Source: Urophycis tenuis (lineage: Eukaryota > Chordata > Actinopteri > Gadiformes > Phycidae). From it: DNA of 64,000 nt. The notes below the pieces were generated by a model. That model worked only from the letters and a program-made list of their open reading frames with translations. It had not been told where the DNA came from and searched no databases. Positions within the stretch are counted from its first letter, which is position 1. Every line of letters starts with the position of its first letter. Below are positions 13,768-61,168 of this stretch, in pieces. The stretch lies in NCBI GenBank assembly GCA_036785325.1, contig JAXIVH010000015.1, positions 9,248,441-9,312,440 on the forward strand. The letters are read 5' to 3'. A program made the position numbers and the translations under genes.

Positions 13768-16032
13768 CTGCCGGGGGGGGGGGGGCAACCATATCACATG
13801 ACCGATACAATAACATTACCAATGCAATGTCATAAGCCTTGGCGTAGCTCTCCCAGTTAGCCTGTGCTCCAGCATTTCCGAGCCTTGGACATTGATGTGG
13901 GGTCATGGGGAGGCAGAGGCACAAGATAAGATGGGGTTGAGCTGAAAAGTTTGGTAGCCCACTTCCCTTATTTAATAACAAGTGCTAGACACATTTGGTC
14001 ACCCTGCTCTTAATGGAGAGGCAAATTGTCATGCGGCATGCTTTGTGAATTAACTTTTTTTCACCAAAAATATTGGCTCAATAGTGGATTACACTACACA
14101 CTGTGATAACAAATGTTTGAAATTAAAAAATACAGAGCCTCTTTGGCCTACCATACATCATTTTACAAAACCATCAACAAAAGGTGACTCACATCATCTT
14201 CTCCCCACAGGCCACTGTTCATGGCCTCTGCATTACCGTAACTGATGGCCTTCTTCAGGAAGTCAATCCCGGTGGGTTCTCCCTACAGAAGATAAACAGG
14301 CATACATCCGAGACACCAAGAATGGCATCAGCCAACAAAGACTTTTAAAAAAGCGACAGAGGCCACGTGCCATAGACGTCAGGTTGAGTTCATCGCTTAC
14401 CTTTTCAGTGTCCAGCAGCACGGCAACCAGCAGGCGTATGTACTCCGACGCCGCCTTCAGTATGTCCACCTTGCTGGGCTTGTGGTCGGGCCGCATGAGA
14501 GGCACCATGCGCTTCAAGCGGGAGAACATGGTGTTCAGGTTCCTGATCTTTAGGTTTTGAGAGCAAAATTACAAGAATGACTAGAAACCGTTATGCCACA
14601 CTTGTGCATGGGAATTCCCGTAATCACTGAGATAAATGTAGCTGAGGTGGGGATCAAACCGCCAATCCTGGAACCCACGCTCTGCCCACTGAGCACTGAG
14701 CTATGCAAGCAAATAGCGGAGTTATTGAGCTAGGCTCCATGTTATAAAAATAGAATAGAAAGCTTTATTTGTCATTATACACAGTACAATGAAATTCAAT
14801 GAGCAGCTCCTTAAAAGTGCACACAGGAGAGTTTTTTGCATTTACAATCGCAAATATAGTTAGCAAAGTATAGTTTACAAAAATAAAATACATAGCACAG
14901 CCATACAGAACCTTTGTAATACAATTTGAATGACATCTCAAGGTTCAGTCGCTTCCATTCATTCCATGCATTCATTGAAAATACATAGCATGAGGGTTGT
15001 TTAGTTTTATATAGAGGTAGAGGATGGATGTTATGCAGGGTTCAGGGGAACTCTGAACAAGTGAGTCTTGAGTCTCTTCTGGAAGATGGGGAGTGACTCT
15101 GCAGTCCTGACATTGGCAGGGAGCTCGTTCCGCCACTGCGGTGCCAAAACAGAGAAGAGTTGTGATTTCGCCATCCGACCTTTTCCTCCTTTTAGTGATG
15201 GAGGTACCAGTCGACCAGCTGAGGTAGTTGAGCGGAGTGCTCGAGCAGGAGCGTGGGGTTTCACTAACGCTTGGAGGTAGGTAAGGGCAGTTCCATTAAC
15301 GGCTTTGTAGGCCAGTACCACCGTCTTGAATTTGATGGGAGCCACTACAGGGAGCCAGTGGAGGTCTTGGTGGGAGAATTTGTGTCGGTTGAACACGAGG
15401 CGTGCTGCAGCGTCCTGGATCCGCTGCAAAGGTTTTTATCGCAGTTACAGGGAGTCCAGCAATGAGCGAGTTGCAGTAGTCGAGGCGGGAGATAATAAGT
15501 GCTTGGGTCAGAAGCTGTGTCGCTTCCCTCGTGAGGAAATGTAAATGTTGCAAGAATAACAATTTACAGAGAACGTACAGATGTTTGTATTTACATACAG
15601 TGAATCATACAGTGAATCAAACAGCGTGGTTCAGGAAGCACCAGGGGTGATTCTTCTGGGTGAGGAAGCCCACATGTATCCCAAGGTACCTTCCGGCTAG
15701 GCCTACTTCTGATGTGTCAATGTAGCAATTCTCCACAATGGAAAATGACAAATTCAACAACAAAAAGTGCTAGCTAGCCTTGGTAACTAAACGCACAACA
15801 CTAAATGCCGAATAGCAGTTCCAATGTTATACTGAAGTCACACACTTACTCGTAGACGTTCTTTGGCGTTCACAATTTCCCTTTTTTTCACAATTTGATT
15901 ATGATCCTCGGCGACCACATAGAAGCCGTCTTTTCGCTTGAATTTCACAATGCTGCTGTGGACGGGAAGCACGGCTTCGCCCCTCACACGCATCAGTATA
16001 TCACTCATCAGTTCTGCCACTGGAACCTTCAT
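13555..16032 (-). CDS. figla: figla, oocyte basic helix-loop-helix factor, complete
   Basis: Minus strand, join 16032-15850, 14547-14401, 14282-14193, 13767-13555. The exons are 183, 147, 90 and 213 bp, all in phase 0, giving 210 codons and a TAG stop. FIGLA is the germline bHLH factor that pairs with E12-type partners on E-boxes and activates zona pellucida genes in oocytes. The basic region (KKREIVNAKERLR, residues 49-61) ends exon 1. The helix-loop-helix fills exon 2 (IRNLNTMFSRLKRMVPL, then KPSKVDILKAASEYIRLL, near residues 62-101). VVPTYQFII near residue 145 in the last exon resembles the C-terminal motif I recall in fish Figla proteins. Length is close to human FIGLA (219). The ATG has a purine at -3. 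Intron 1 holds an L2 LINE fragment and SINE-like sequence. It is head to head with hk2. Confidence 0.9.
14193..14282 (-). CDS. figla: figla exon 3
   Basis: 30 codons, acceptor CTGTAG, donor GTGAGT. Includes GIDFLKKAISYG and NSGLWGEDD, in phase with both neighbours. Confidence 0.85.
14401..14547 (-). CDS. figla: figla exon 2 (helix-loop-helix)
   Basis: 49 codons, acceptor CTAAAG, donor GTAAGC. Encodes IRNLNTMFSRLKRMVPLMRP and then DHKPSKVDILKAASEYIRLL, the loop and second helix of a bHLH domain. Confidence 0.92.
14640..15010 (-). repeat. SINE/LINE-tail composite repeat in figla intron 1
   Basis: A SINE-like head on the minus strand (inverse of CTCAGTGCTCAGTGGGCAG) is joined to an AT-rich stretch with TACATAGCACAGCCATACA. 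The same association recurs at 28430-28740, so the two parts form one repeat family. Confidence 0.6.
15015..15560 (-). mobile_element. L2-type LINE fragment (reverse transcriptase C-terminus)
   Basis: The minus-strand frame reads RIQDAAARLVFNRHKFSHQD, then IKFKTVVLAYKAVNGTA, RALRSTTSAGRLVPPS and FSVLAPQWRNELP. This is the C-terminal part of fish LINE-2 ORF2. Upstream SRLDYCNSLIAGLP is in another frame, so the copy is frameshifted and 5'-truncated. Related fragments sit at 24310-24700 and 31070-31615. Confidence 0.85.
15850..16032 (-). CDS. figla: figla exon 1
   Basis: 61 codons from MKVPVAELMSDILMRV to the basic region NAKERLR. The donor GTAAGT is at 15844-15849. The start is the first ATG of the frame, and the exon is open only from there. 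Confidence 0.88.
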
Positions 16033-17090
16033 CTTAATCCCTCCTGAAGGTGAAGCTGTTTACGTTGTGCTTACGGGTTGCGGATTTCTCAAAGACACAC
16101 GAAAGAAAAAAAAAAAGTCACACCTGTGACAGGAAGCTTAATTATCAGCGTCATCCGCGTTTCTCACCCAACACCATCACGTCCGTCCGCCGCTCTGAAG
16201 AGGCCGACGGGTGCGGCCTTTTCTCCACCGCGGAGGAACTTTCGTAGTCCCACAGGGGGCGAAGTGTACTGTCAGTCTCACAATGGTCACTTGTTTTTTT
16301 TCTTTTTTTCTAACAATAATATTAATAATAATTCTCCACAATGGGTTAGTATAATAATAATAATACCTGTGTTTTGTGTGCCCAAACTAATGATAGCTTA
16401 ATCTCATTTATAACACTTACTGGACTACGTTAGGTACCTGACGTCGCGTATAGCGACGTCTCTGGGGACCTGCCAAATACACAACGTCCTTGAACTGACT
16501 TCCCGTTCACTTGTAACACGATCTGGTCATGGCATGCGACCTATTATCACGCGGAGAATGTGTGGCCAATCAGGTATCAGTCTTCTTCAAATACTGAATG
16601 TGTGTAGTATCAGATACACTTGGGCTTAAGCGGTTTATTTGGTTTATATCGACCAAAATGTATTTCGCTTTGTAATGAAACAGGATGTCAGCCACCGAAG
16701 CCATGGGGGAGTTTTGGAAAGGTTCTCTCTGTTAAACTTGGCAGTGGCATCGCGCAGGTCCTATTTTAAAACTAGAAAGTTGATTTTCTCCAGGTGATCA
16801 CGGGGCTCAACCTCACTACTCTCCTTTGCTCACAGTGGCTGCTGCGTATTGATCGAACAGCGCCTCTGTGGGAGCCAATCACATGCTGGAACAGGGCGTG
16901 ACGCAGACAACTCAAGTTACTACTATGAGGAAGACGTTTCTGAAGGCTGCGCGCTAGTCAGTAGTTCAACCAGCATCACTTCATGTTAAAACCGAAACAA
17001 ATACGGCATCCTACCGGCCCAAAAAACTCTCAGACAACTTTAAATACGTTGTCTGTGTCGTAGATTATCACAGTAAACAAAGTGTCGAAG
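16033..17090. promoter_or_regulatory. Shared upstream region of figla and hk2
   Basis: The two start codons are 1058 bp apart and diverge, so both promoters must lie here or in unseen 5' UTR introns. Visible elements are a CCAAT box at 16875-16879, a GCGTG core (as in hypoxia elements) at 16896-16900 and a CAGGTG E-box near 16795. There is no clear TATA box. Assigning any of these to either gene is inference. Confidence 0.4.
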
Positions 17091-53299
<36,209 letters not shown>

Positions 53300-53386
53300 A
53301 CCCTCAACCCTCACCGCCACGCAGGGTAGACGCAGAGAGGACGGCTCTGTGGAAAAGTTGTATTTGGTGTTTACGTGTGTGTGTGT

Positions 53387-53423
<37 letters not shown>

Positions 53424-55300
53424 GCGTGCGTGCGTGCGCGGATCCACCCTTAACCATGCGAAGGAAAAAGACGCTCCCATCCATGCAGGATTAGAAAGCT
53501 CCATGGGAGAGGCAGAGACCAGAGATGAAAGGCTACAAAGTGTGAATATGGCGGTTCTGTGGACCCCGGCGGGTCCAAACCCGGCCTCGCCCGATAGAAC
53601 TTCTCGCTGGGGCATCAGTCAGGGTATCACAAATGTGAAATATAGCCGTGTATTCTCTGTGTTATATACATGATATTAACTAAAGCAATGAAATGTCTGT
53701 CAAATTGTTCAATATACAGGCCTTGCACAAAATACAATGACACACTTACACAATGAGTACGCAGAGCATGGCTAGAGTGCTTAACAGCTTGAGTCTTTTG
53801 TTCTTCCCGGTGGTTTTATACAATGGAAAAGGCTTGTTTCATTGTTGCCATTGTTATATCCTACCTTGCCACATAAGGTAGCCTGTCTAATTAACATAAA
53901 CCTTTCTTATTGTAGTGCACACTCGTACTTTTTAGCCCTCGCATGGTTGAGGCGGTGTTCACACGTTTGTGTGAAATTACATACGCGTTTGTGTGTGAGC
54001 ATTTGCATCTGCGAGCGCACACAGACACACACAGAGCGTTTGTGTGTGCGTGCGTGCGTGCTCCATTTAGGGTGAGCAAACAGGGTGGAAGACGTGCTGG
54101 GTCAGTGTGTGCGCTAGAGGAGACTGAATTGTGCTGTGTGGACCTTGACCTGCACAGTGCACCATTGTTTGTTTTAATCTAGGACTATAGCTTTTTACAA
54201 TTATTGATCAGTCATGCAAAGGGTTGTCTGGTTTTTCATCCTGAAGTAGGGGCCTTTTAGGTCCACCGTTTGCACCAAAAACCTTTTTATCTCCGTATTC
54301 ATAATAATGATTGTAAATTAAATAATTGACAACATGTGTCTCTTTGTCTTCATTTAGTTCATTGTCAAATGTGCAGCATCACTTCGTCATACGGTACAAT
54401 GAAATGTATAGGACAAGGCACGTTCCAGCACGGAAGGAGAATCAAGGACAAAATAAAATAAAACATGGGCATCATGGAATAAAAAAGAAAGAAAGAAAGA
54501 AAAGGAGCAGCAGTGGAGAATGAAATAAAGCAGCATTGGGGAAAATGTTAAGTGCATGCTATGTAAGTAGCATACATTACACAGGTGGAGAGTTATACAT
54601 ACGTAAGTATTGATGGTAGCTGATGATGATCAAAAGATAGGGATACAGATGTGCAGGAATAAAGTGCATGTGCATATACTGTAAGTATTGAACATAAAGT
54701 GTCAGAATATACATAAGGGGCCAAAATTATACTGTCTGAATGTTTCCATTACATGATGACGGCATATAAGTATTATACATGAAGTGTCTGGCCTGATGTC
54801 TAGGCCTGATGGCCTAGGTAGAAGATTCTCGCAATTTATGTTGCCCTTGTCTTGGTAGATTAAGAGATGGTCAGGGTTGGAATGGACTTGCATATTAATT
54901 TGACTGCAAGTCATGCATGTTAGATTTGGTACCAATGTCCAAGTTTGATTCAATTAATCATAAAACATGGAGACTATAGGTTGGCTTGCCACTGATTAAA
55001 AGTTAATTTTAATTACTGTGTGTTTCACACAATTTATAAAAAGGGGTCAAGTACTCCGTACTCATTACTACTTTCATATATTTAACATTATAATAGACAT
55101 TTACTCTTATTATTTGTTGTGGTGCTCTAACTACAATGACGGTTGAAGAAGGTATAGTGTAGGCCTACATCCTACTGTGACATGTTGTTCCATTATCTGA
55201 AACTGATTGGACGCGGTGGGTGATTGGCATCACACTTGAACAACTCTTGACCCAGCCTAACTCGGAACGTCATGCACGCGCTCATGTGTTTGTTTGTTCA
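53300..55300. other. Region downstream of hk2
   Basis: (GT)n at 53374-53422. 54350-54670 is the dispersed repeat also at 31620-31960. AATAAA motifs near 54519 and 54656 fall in that repeat, so the true hk2 3' end is not clear. Confidence 0.5.
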
Positions 55301-55301
55301 G

Positions 55302-55408
55302 TGACGTTAAGATCGGCCTGAAACCTTCCAAGGTTTTGCCATGTGGAGACTCAGCAACATACCCGCAGGAGATTGGAGTGATGCCGGCCAGCGACCACGA
55401 CTTCTGAT
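55302..55408 (+). CDS. Ambiguous possible terminal exon
   Basis: After TTTGTTTGTTCAG a plus frame reads DVKIGLKPSKVLPCGDSATY, then PQEIGVMPASDHDF and a stop. The minus strand also has an open frame of 94 codons here (containing ATLWGFNQKSWSLAGITP). Neither was recognised, and no partner exons were found. Confidence 0.2.
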
Positions 55409-55769
55409 TGAAGCCCCACAGAGTGGCTGGACCTGGCACGGCCACATGGCCGTGGAAGCGTTTGACTGGCACCAAGGTAATTGTCGAGTGTCCGTGGATT
55501 TGGAAGGGCTTTCGGGGTTTGGCGAGAGCCGTGATTAACACTCGAGTCCGCCAGCAATGTTGTTTTTAGAAGTTTTGTCAGAAGTCAAATGTTTCGCACA
55601 ATTCAACAACAAGCACAGTCAAACCAATCAATGTGTTGATGCTTGGTGATAAAACATCATCAAAAAGCATTCTATCAAAAGAACTTCTAAGCACAAATAT
55701 AGTTAATAGGAAACCGAGATTCAATTAATAAGCTCAATTACCTCTCAGATAAATAATATTTTCAACGCA

Positions 55770-55815
55770 AACGGATACAGATGACTTTATTGATCCCGGA
55801 GGGAAATGTTTGTTA
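55770..55815 (-). repeat. LINE 3' tail, minus orientation
   Basis: GATGACTTTATTGATCCCGG followed by AGGGAAATG, an L2/Rex1-like LINE tail in reverse. Confidence 0.6.
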
Positions 55816-57372
55816 CCGTTGCTCTGCTTCAGCCAGAAACCTGAAAGGAAATTAAATAAAAACTAATAGCAATACAAACACAAAATTCAGAAATAAATAC
55901 GACAAAGACCCACTTCGTGCCTGCGCTTGAAAAGGTCCAAGACAAGGCACACATACCTGGCCACCAAGTCACGTGGGGAGCTGGGGTTTTCCACCCTTTT
56001 TTAGGTGGGCTCAGGCCCGGTGTTATGCCGCGTTCTGCATCCCTGCCGAGAAATGCATGCACCTCGCGGGAGCGCGCACAGCTGAAGGGAAACTATCGTA
56101 ATGATTTTTAACGACTAAGATTGTGTCTGAAATTGACAAGGATTCCCTGATTAATGTCGCGATATTTCTGAAGGCGAACTATTCTGTGTGGCTGTGTTTT
56201 AAGCGTACGATTTCAGATAGTTATGCTAAAACAATGTGTTTAAATGTGGACAATTAATGTGGGGTGTCATCCACGCTGTCATGGTCGATCCAATAAAGTA
56301 AGCTGGTGCTGAGAAGACCATTTGATTCCTATCATTCTTTGATTTGAAGTCTCACTGAGTGTCAAGGGGTGCATGCTTTATTCGGCAGAACTGATTGCTG
56401 CTGCTGAATAATGCATCAGCCATTAGGCTATTTATGCCTAAGTCACTAACATTAAATGTATGGAATTCACACTGTTTAGCCAAACCAGCGCAAAATATGA
56501 GCTGGTAAAACCATGTGATTCAAAGATCTCCAGGAATGAAGTTACAGGGTGGATGCATTATTTGGCAATAGAGTTTTTACCTGCCGAGAATTGCATCCCC
56601 CTGTTTTTCCAGGCTAGAAGAGTAGCACATGTATGAAATTCACACTGTTAAACTAAAACAGCCCAAAATATGAGCTGGTAAAACCATGCAGTGCATGCAG
56701 TGCAGTATATGAGCTTAGAGTTTTTACCTGCCGAGAAATGCATCTCCTTTCTCAGGTGGGGATCAGCCTTAAATTCACAGTAACATAAACATAGACCATA
56801 CATTTCTTTCTAAGGGAAAGCCCATATTACACACAGTGTTCTGTGCTGTACAGTGTACAGACTTGGAGATTTCTTTATAGTAGGCCTTTACTATGTGCAC
56901 ATACACCTCCAAATGTTCACCAGCTGGGATGATGACACTTTATCCAGTCAGAAATATAAATAAACAACTACTTAAAACTCAGGTCAGGTTCCTGCCTATA
57001 TCTGTGACCTGCTTTTACCATACTAGCCTGAACGCTGCCTGAGATCCACTGGCACGGCCTTGCTTAGGGTCCCGAGGTCCTGTCTAATCACAAAAGGTGT
57101 TATTAGTTATTATAAAGCAAAACAAAAATGCATTTCAGTAGATAGTAGCACTCACACTGTATTTGGAATATGAGAACTATACAATATTTATTAAATAAAA
57201 GAACAGCATGACCCAACAGGTCCAGGACAATAAATCATACTGTAAAAAAAAAAAAAAAATACACACAAACGTAAAAAAATAAAATAAAAATTTAGACCCA
57301 AGTAAGCAAACAAAATAAAGAATAAATGAATAATAAATAATAATAAAGAATAATAAATAATCAAATGTTAAA

Positions 57373-57510
57373 CTATGTACAATTGTCAAGCCCCCATTGC
57401 ATAGAACTACAGTAGTTCTTAGGTGCATAATGGTAGAGGTAGTCCTCATCCAGGGCTGGACTGTTCACACAGACATGGTGGTACCACCTGCCACAGATGT
57501 CACAGCCAAT
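57373..57510 (-). CDS. PHD-finger exon, second part, with stop
   Basis: The acceptor ATTTTCAG is at 57511-57518. The frame reads IGCDICGRWYHHVCVNSPAL, then DEDYLYHYAPKNYC and on to a TAG at 57373. Joined in phase 0 to the previous exon, the order is C-x2-C, W, C-x2-C, W-x-H-x2-C, the PHD pattern. A poly(A) signal (AATAAA, minus) is near 57190. PHD fingers bind histone tails in host proteins; here it is probably the C-terminus of the element's own protein. Confidence 0.65.
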   Translation of the reverse strand: MGCDICGRWYHHVCVNSPALDEDYLYHYAPKNYCSSMQWGLDNCT

Positions 57511-57757
57511 CTGAAAATTTGAAATGCACATTAAAGTTTAATATGAACAACTTTTCATGTATTATTTCATAATTCTGACATTGCTTCTGTTTTACTAAGG
57601 GCATTACTACTACCATATTACTATAATACTATGTTATAAACCTGGTACAAGTAATGACAGACTAACCCATGAGATACATAGCTAAGTGACTAATATTTCA
57701 GCCATAATGATGTAGATTTTGTAAGCTACAAAGTATGTCTCAAATTTATGTAATTAC

Positions 57758-57805
57758 CCATTGAGGGTCATCACTGTCCTTGGATCCACATTGATGGCAG
57801 ATGTC
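57758..57805 (-). CDS. PHD-finger exon, first part
   Basis: The minus-strand frame reads DICHQCGSKDSDDPQW, ending in a complete TGG before a donor GTAATT (57752-57757). The upstream limit is not certain; the 173-bp arm repeat begins at 57811 and may have replaced the earlier exons. Cys-x2-Cys is the first zinc pair of a PHD finger. Confidence 0.6.
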
Positions 57806-58689
57806 CTGGAGATCTTTGAATCACATGGTTTTACCAGCTCATATTTTGGGCTGTTTTAGTTTAACAGTGTGAATTTCATACATGTGCTACTCTTCTAGCC
57901 TGGAAAAACAGGGGGATGCAATTCTCGGCAGGTAAAAACTCTATTGCCAAATAATGCATCCACCCTGTAACTTCATTCCTGGAGATCTTTGAATCACATG
58001 GTTTTACCAGCTCATATTTTGGGCTGTTTTAGTTTAACAGTGTGAATTTCATACATGTGCTACTCCTCTAGCCTGGAAAAACAGGGGGATGCAATTCTCG
58101 GCAGGTAAAAACTCTATTGCCAAATAATGCATCCACCCTGTAACTTCATTCCTGGAGATCTTTGAATCACATGGTTTTACCAGCTCATATTTTGCGCTGG
58201 TTTGGCTAAACAGTGTGAATTCCATACATTTAATGTTAGTGACTTAGGCATAAATAGCCTAATGGCTGATGCATTATTCAGCAGCAGCAATCAGTTCTGC
58301 CGAATAAAGCATGCACCCCTTGACACTCAGTGAGACTTCAAATCAAAGAATGATAGGAATCAAATGGTCTTCTCAGCACCAGCTTACTTTATTGGATCGA
58401 CCATGACAGCGTGGATGACACCCCACATTAATTGTCCACATTTAAACACATTGTTTTAGCATAACTATCTGAAATCGTACGCTTAAAACACAGCCACACA
58501 GAATAGTTCGCCTTCAGAAATATCGCGACATTAATCAGGGAATCCTTGTCAATTTCAGACACAATCTTAGTCGTTAAAAATCATTACGATAGTTTCCCTT
58601 CAGCTGTGCGCGCTCCCGCGAGGTGCATGCATTTCTCGGCAGGGATGCAGAACGCGGCATAACACCGGCCCCAACCAATCGAGAGAGAA

Positions 58690-59450
58690 GCGTCTCGCTG
58701 CGGCCCGCGGGAAGGCACGGCTTGACATCACGGCCCGCCCACATCACGGACATGTGCAAGTGCATTCTGGAATTGAGTATAGGAATAGGTGACTTGTAAT
58801 ATCATTTGTATAATAGTGTAACGTCCTGGATGTGTTTGATGGGTGTAGTGTAAGTTCTTGTATAATGTGCCCATGGTGTGTAAATGCTTTGTGCGCATTG
58901 CGTTGTCTCTTGCCTATGTCCTTGCTCTCTGTTAACTGCTGACAGCGCCTGTAGAGCGATGTCAGGCGTTGCAGGGGGTTGGCAGAGTAGCCAGGGGGCG
59001 GGGACGCCTGGGTATCGGAAAAAAGTTACTGTTTTGTTGTCTCTTGGGTGTTCGCGGTTTAAGGATAACACTACAGCAATTTCGGCGTCCAACTCTTTCT
59101 GCACAGGAGTGACATAAAATCGAGAAAATCAAAAAAAGTAGTAAATCAATATGTGTTTGTGAACACTTGATACACCTTGATTTAACATAAAATATTTCAC
59201 TACTGCACAACGAATGATTTGAGGAGTTCCCATTTATTATTTCTAATTAAACGTAAGAGTTAGGTTACAAAATCACCTGCTGGATATGGATAAACTACTA
59301 AAATCGGCGTAATCGTGTTTAATCGCAAGCAAATCCCATAATGCACTGGTACCGGTCGGGCGCAAGCAAATCCCAGAATGCACTTGTCCGTGATGTGGGC
59401 GGGGCGTGATGTCAAGCCGCGCCTTCCCGCGGGCTGCAGCAAGACGTACT
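58690..59450. mobile_element. Element with inverted arms of about 80 bp
   Basis: GCGGCCCGCGGGAAGGCACG, CTTGACATCACGGCCCGCCC and AAGTGCATTCTGG on the left recur inverted at 59370-59445. It abuts the right end of the PHD-finger element. 760 bp, no ORF recognised. Confidence 0.6.
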
Positions 59451-59527
59451 TGAACCAATCCGGTGCCCTAGGCAAGATTTTAGGTGGCGCCCCCCTTGCA
59501 TCGACAGTGTAGTCAGTGTATATCATT

Positions 59528-60183
59528 AGGCGAGTTTCAGATCGTTTGCATTTGCGCATTTGTTGCAACGAGACTTGAGAAGATCCGGCGGAACTCGTCA
59601 TAATCACGTCAAGTTCCCGTCTGGTCAAGGCGGACACAGGTGAACTTCTCGTCAACAACTTCCGTTCTTCGTAGCAGACGAGTTGAGGCATTGGATCTCC
59701 CCTTACTGATGCAGGCTGAGGATCAAGTGCGATGAATTTTCTGCATGCACAATGGCTTGGCTATGTGGAGAAATGTGTAAATAAAATAAATACAATAAAA
59801 AATGCATGATGAGTGATGAAGTGAAAGTTCACAAAATCGTCTCTTTTTAATCTCTTTTTAATATGCATAGTTTGGGAGAGGGCACCAGGCACGCCTCTCT
59901 GAAAGGTGTAACGTCACTTCTGACGTGGATAATTTAATTTCGGTATTCCAACCAACCAGGGCAAAGTTGAGAGGATGTTGAGGGGAGTGTCTTATGTCCG
60001 CACTTGCTCGAGAGAACATGGCCAGAAAAGCAGGCGGAAGTTGTTTTCCTGAAAACACGCGAGTTTTGAAAGCCAGGTGAATCGTCGCATCGGAAGTTCA
60101 TCAGAGGTATTTCTGACGTTTCATCCCAGAATGCATTCTGAAGCATGGCAAACGAAGCCGCATGCCTCATCTGAAACTCGCCT
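59528..60183. mobile_element. Element with AGGCGAGTTTCAGAT inverted ends
   Basis: Ends AGGCGAGTTTCAGAT and ATCTGAAACTCGCCT are perfect. ATT lies on each side, a possible 3-bp target duplication (as in PIF/Harbinger). 656 bp, no ORF. Confidence 0.72.
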
Positions 60184-60214
60184 ATTGACTGTGTATATAT
60201 ATGGACAAACCCTC

Positions 60215-60690
60215 CGTGACGTCACCCATAGACTTCTTAAGAGCGGAGATGAAGCCTAAAATTGAGCTTCTGGGCGCCGCCATCTTGGACATTTCAGTCT
60301 GTGTTCTAAGCCCGCCTACCTCCGGCCAGACCAATCAAAGCCTCGAATCCGTGAAGATCATGCCGTGATGACATATGACAGCTGCCAATCAAGTTGACCA
60401 CGCCCTTAATTATTCATAAAATAAATCCTTCTCTGTGCATTAAAATAATGGATTCTAAAAAAATTCACCCCCCTCACAGTTGTCATGGACTCGAACACTA
60501 CTGAAAGACACCAAAACCGTTTTTTGAACCAGGCTGTAAACATGTTTATTTTGGCTGTAAAGTTGGACATTTTAACATGGGTGTCTATGGGAGTTGACTC
60601 CGTTCTGCAGCCAGCCTCAAGCGGCCAGTCGAGGAACTGCAAGTTTTTGCACTTCCGCATGGGCTTCATTTTTCAGCATGGAATGTTGCC
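60215..60690. repeat. Dispersed fish repeat
   Basis: CCGTGACGTCACCCATAGAC to CGCCGCCATCTTGGACATTT on the left and CTATGGGAGTTGACTCCGTT, CAGCCTCAAGCGGCCAGTCG on the right. I recall this combination as a common teleost interspersed repeat, but cannot name it. 60690-61165 is AT-rich, with nothing recognised. Confidence 0.55.
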
Positions 60691-61168
60691 GCTTGGTGTA
60701 TATACTCACAAGAAACTAAATAGCTTTGTTTTTGACCTTTTTTTTTAACTTAAATAAAGAAAATTCACAATCAGAATCATGAACAAGATAAAGAATTATA
60801 AATAAACAAATGAATACAAAAAAATAATAAATGAATATATGAAATGCAAACATTTTTACAGTTTTATAAATAGCCTACATAAAGTATATAATCGAACTAA
60901 ACACAAAATAATAATAATACAATAATACAATATAAATAAGGAACTGCACAAAACAAGATATTAAAGAAACCAGTAATGACTTTAACAACTATATTACAAA
61001 AAAGGGGATCCTACAGAGTTCTCTAGTTGTGCTTTTTAATAATGCATTCAACTAGAATGACTTACAAATTACTGTACACGACCACCCCCCCCATCAACCT
61101 CACATCACCTGCTACAGCCTTACTCTCCTAGTTTTTCTTGCAGCAAAGTCATCAACAACATTGTCATA

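Larger units (their letters stand above)
56020..58671 (-). mobile_element. DNA transposon with very long, near-identical inverted arms carrying PHD-finger exons
   Basis: The left arm (56020-56690) and the reverse complement of the right arm (58671 down to about 57990) look identical over about 670 bp except for rare differences. The outer ends are CGGTGTTATGCCGCG and its inverse, with GCC on both sides as a possible 3-bp target duplication. The arms contain repeated motifs of the type TGCCGAGAAATGCATC and TATTCGGCAGAA, as transposase-site clusters often do. The right arm has an extra 173-bp tandem copy (repeats begin at 57811, 57984, 58157). The 1.1 kb centre has two minus-strand exons that together spell a PHD finger. 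No transposase core is left, so this is a deletion derivative. The superfamily is not identified. Confidence 0.8.

Noticed and set aside
55257..55541. 94-codon minus frame as a gene
   Set aside because: No recognised domain, no splice partners, and a competing plus-strand frame. Left as ambiguous only.
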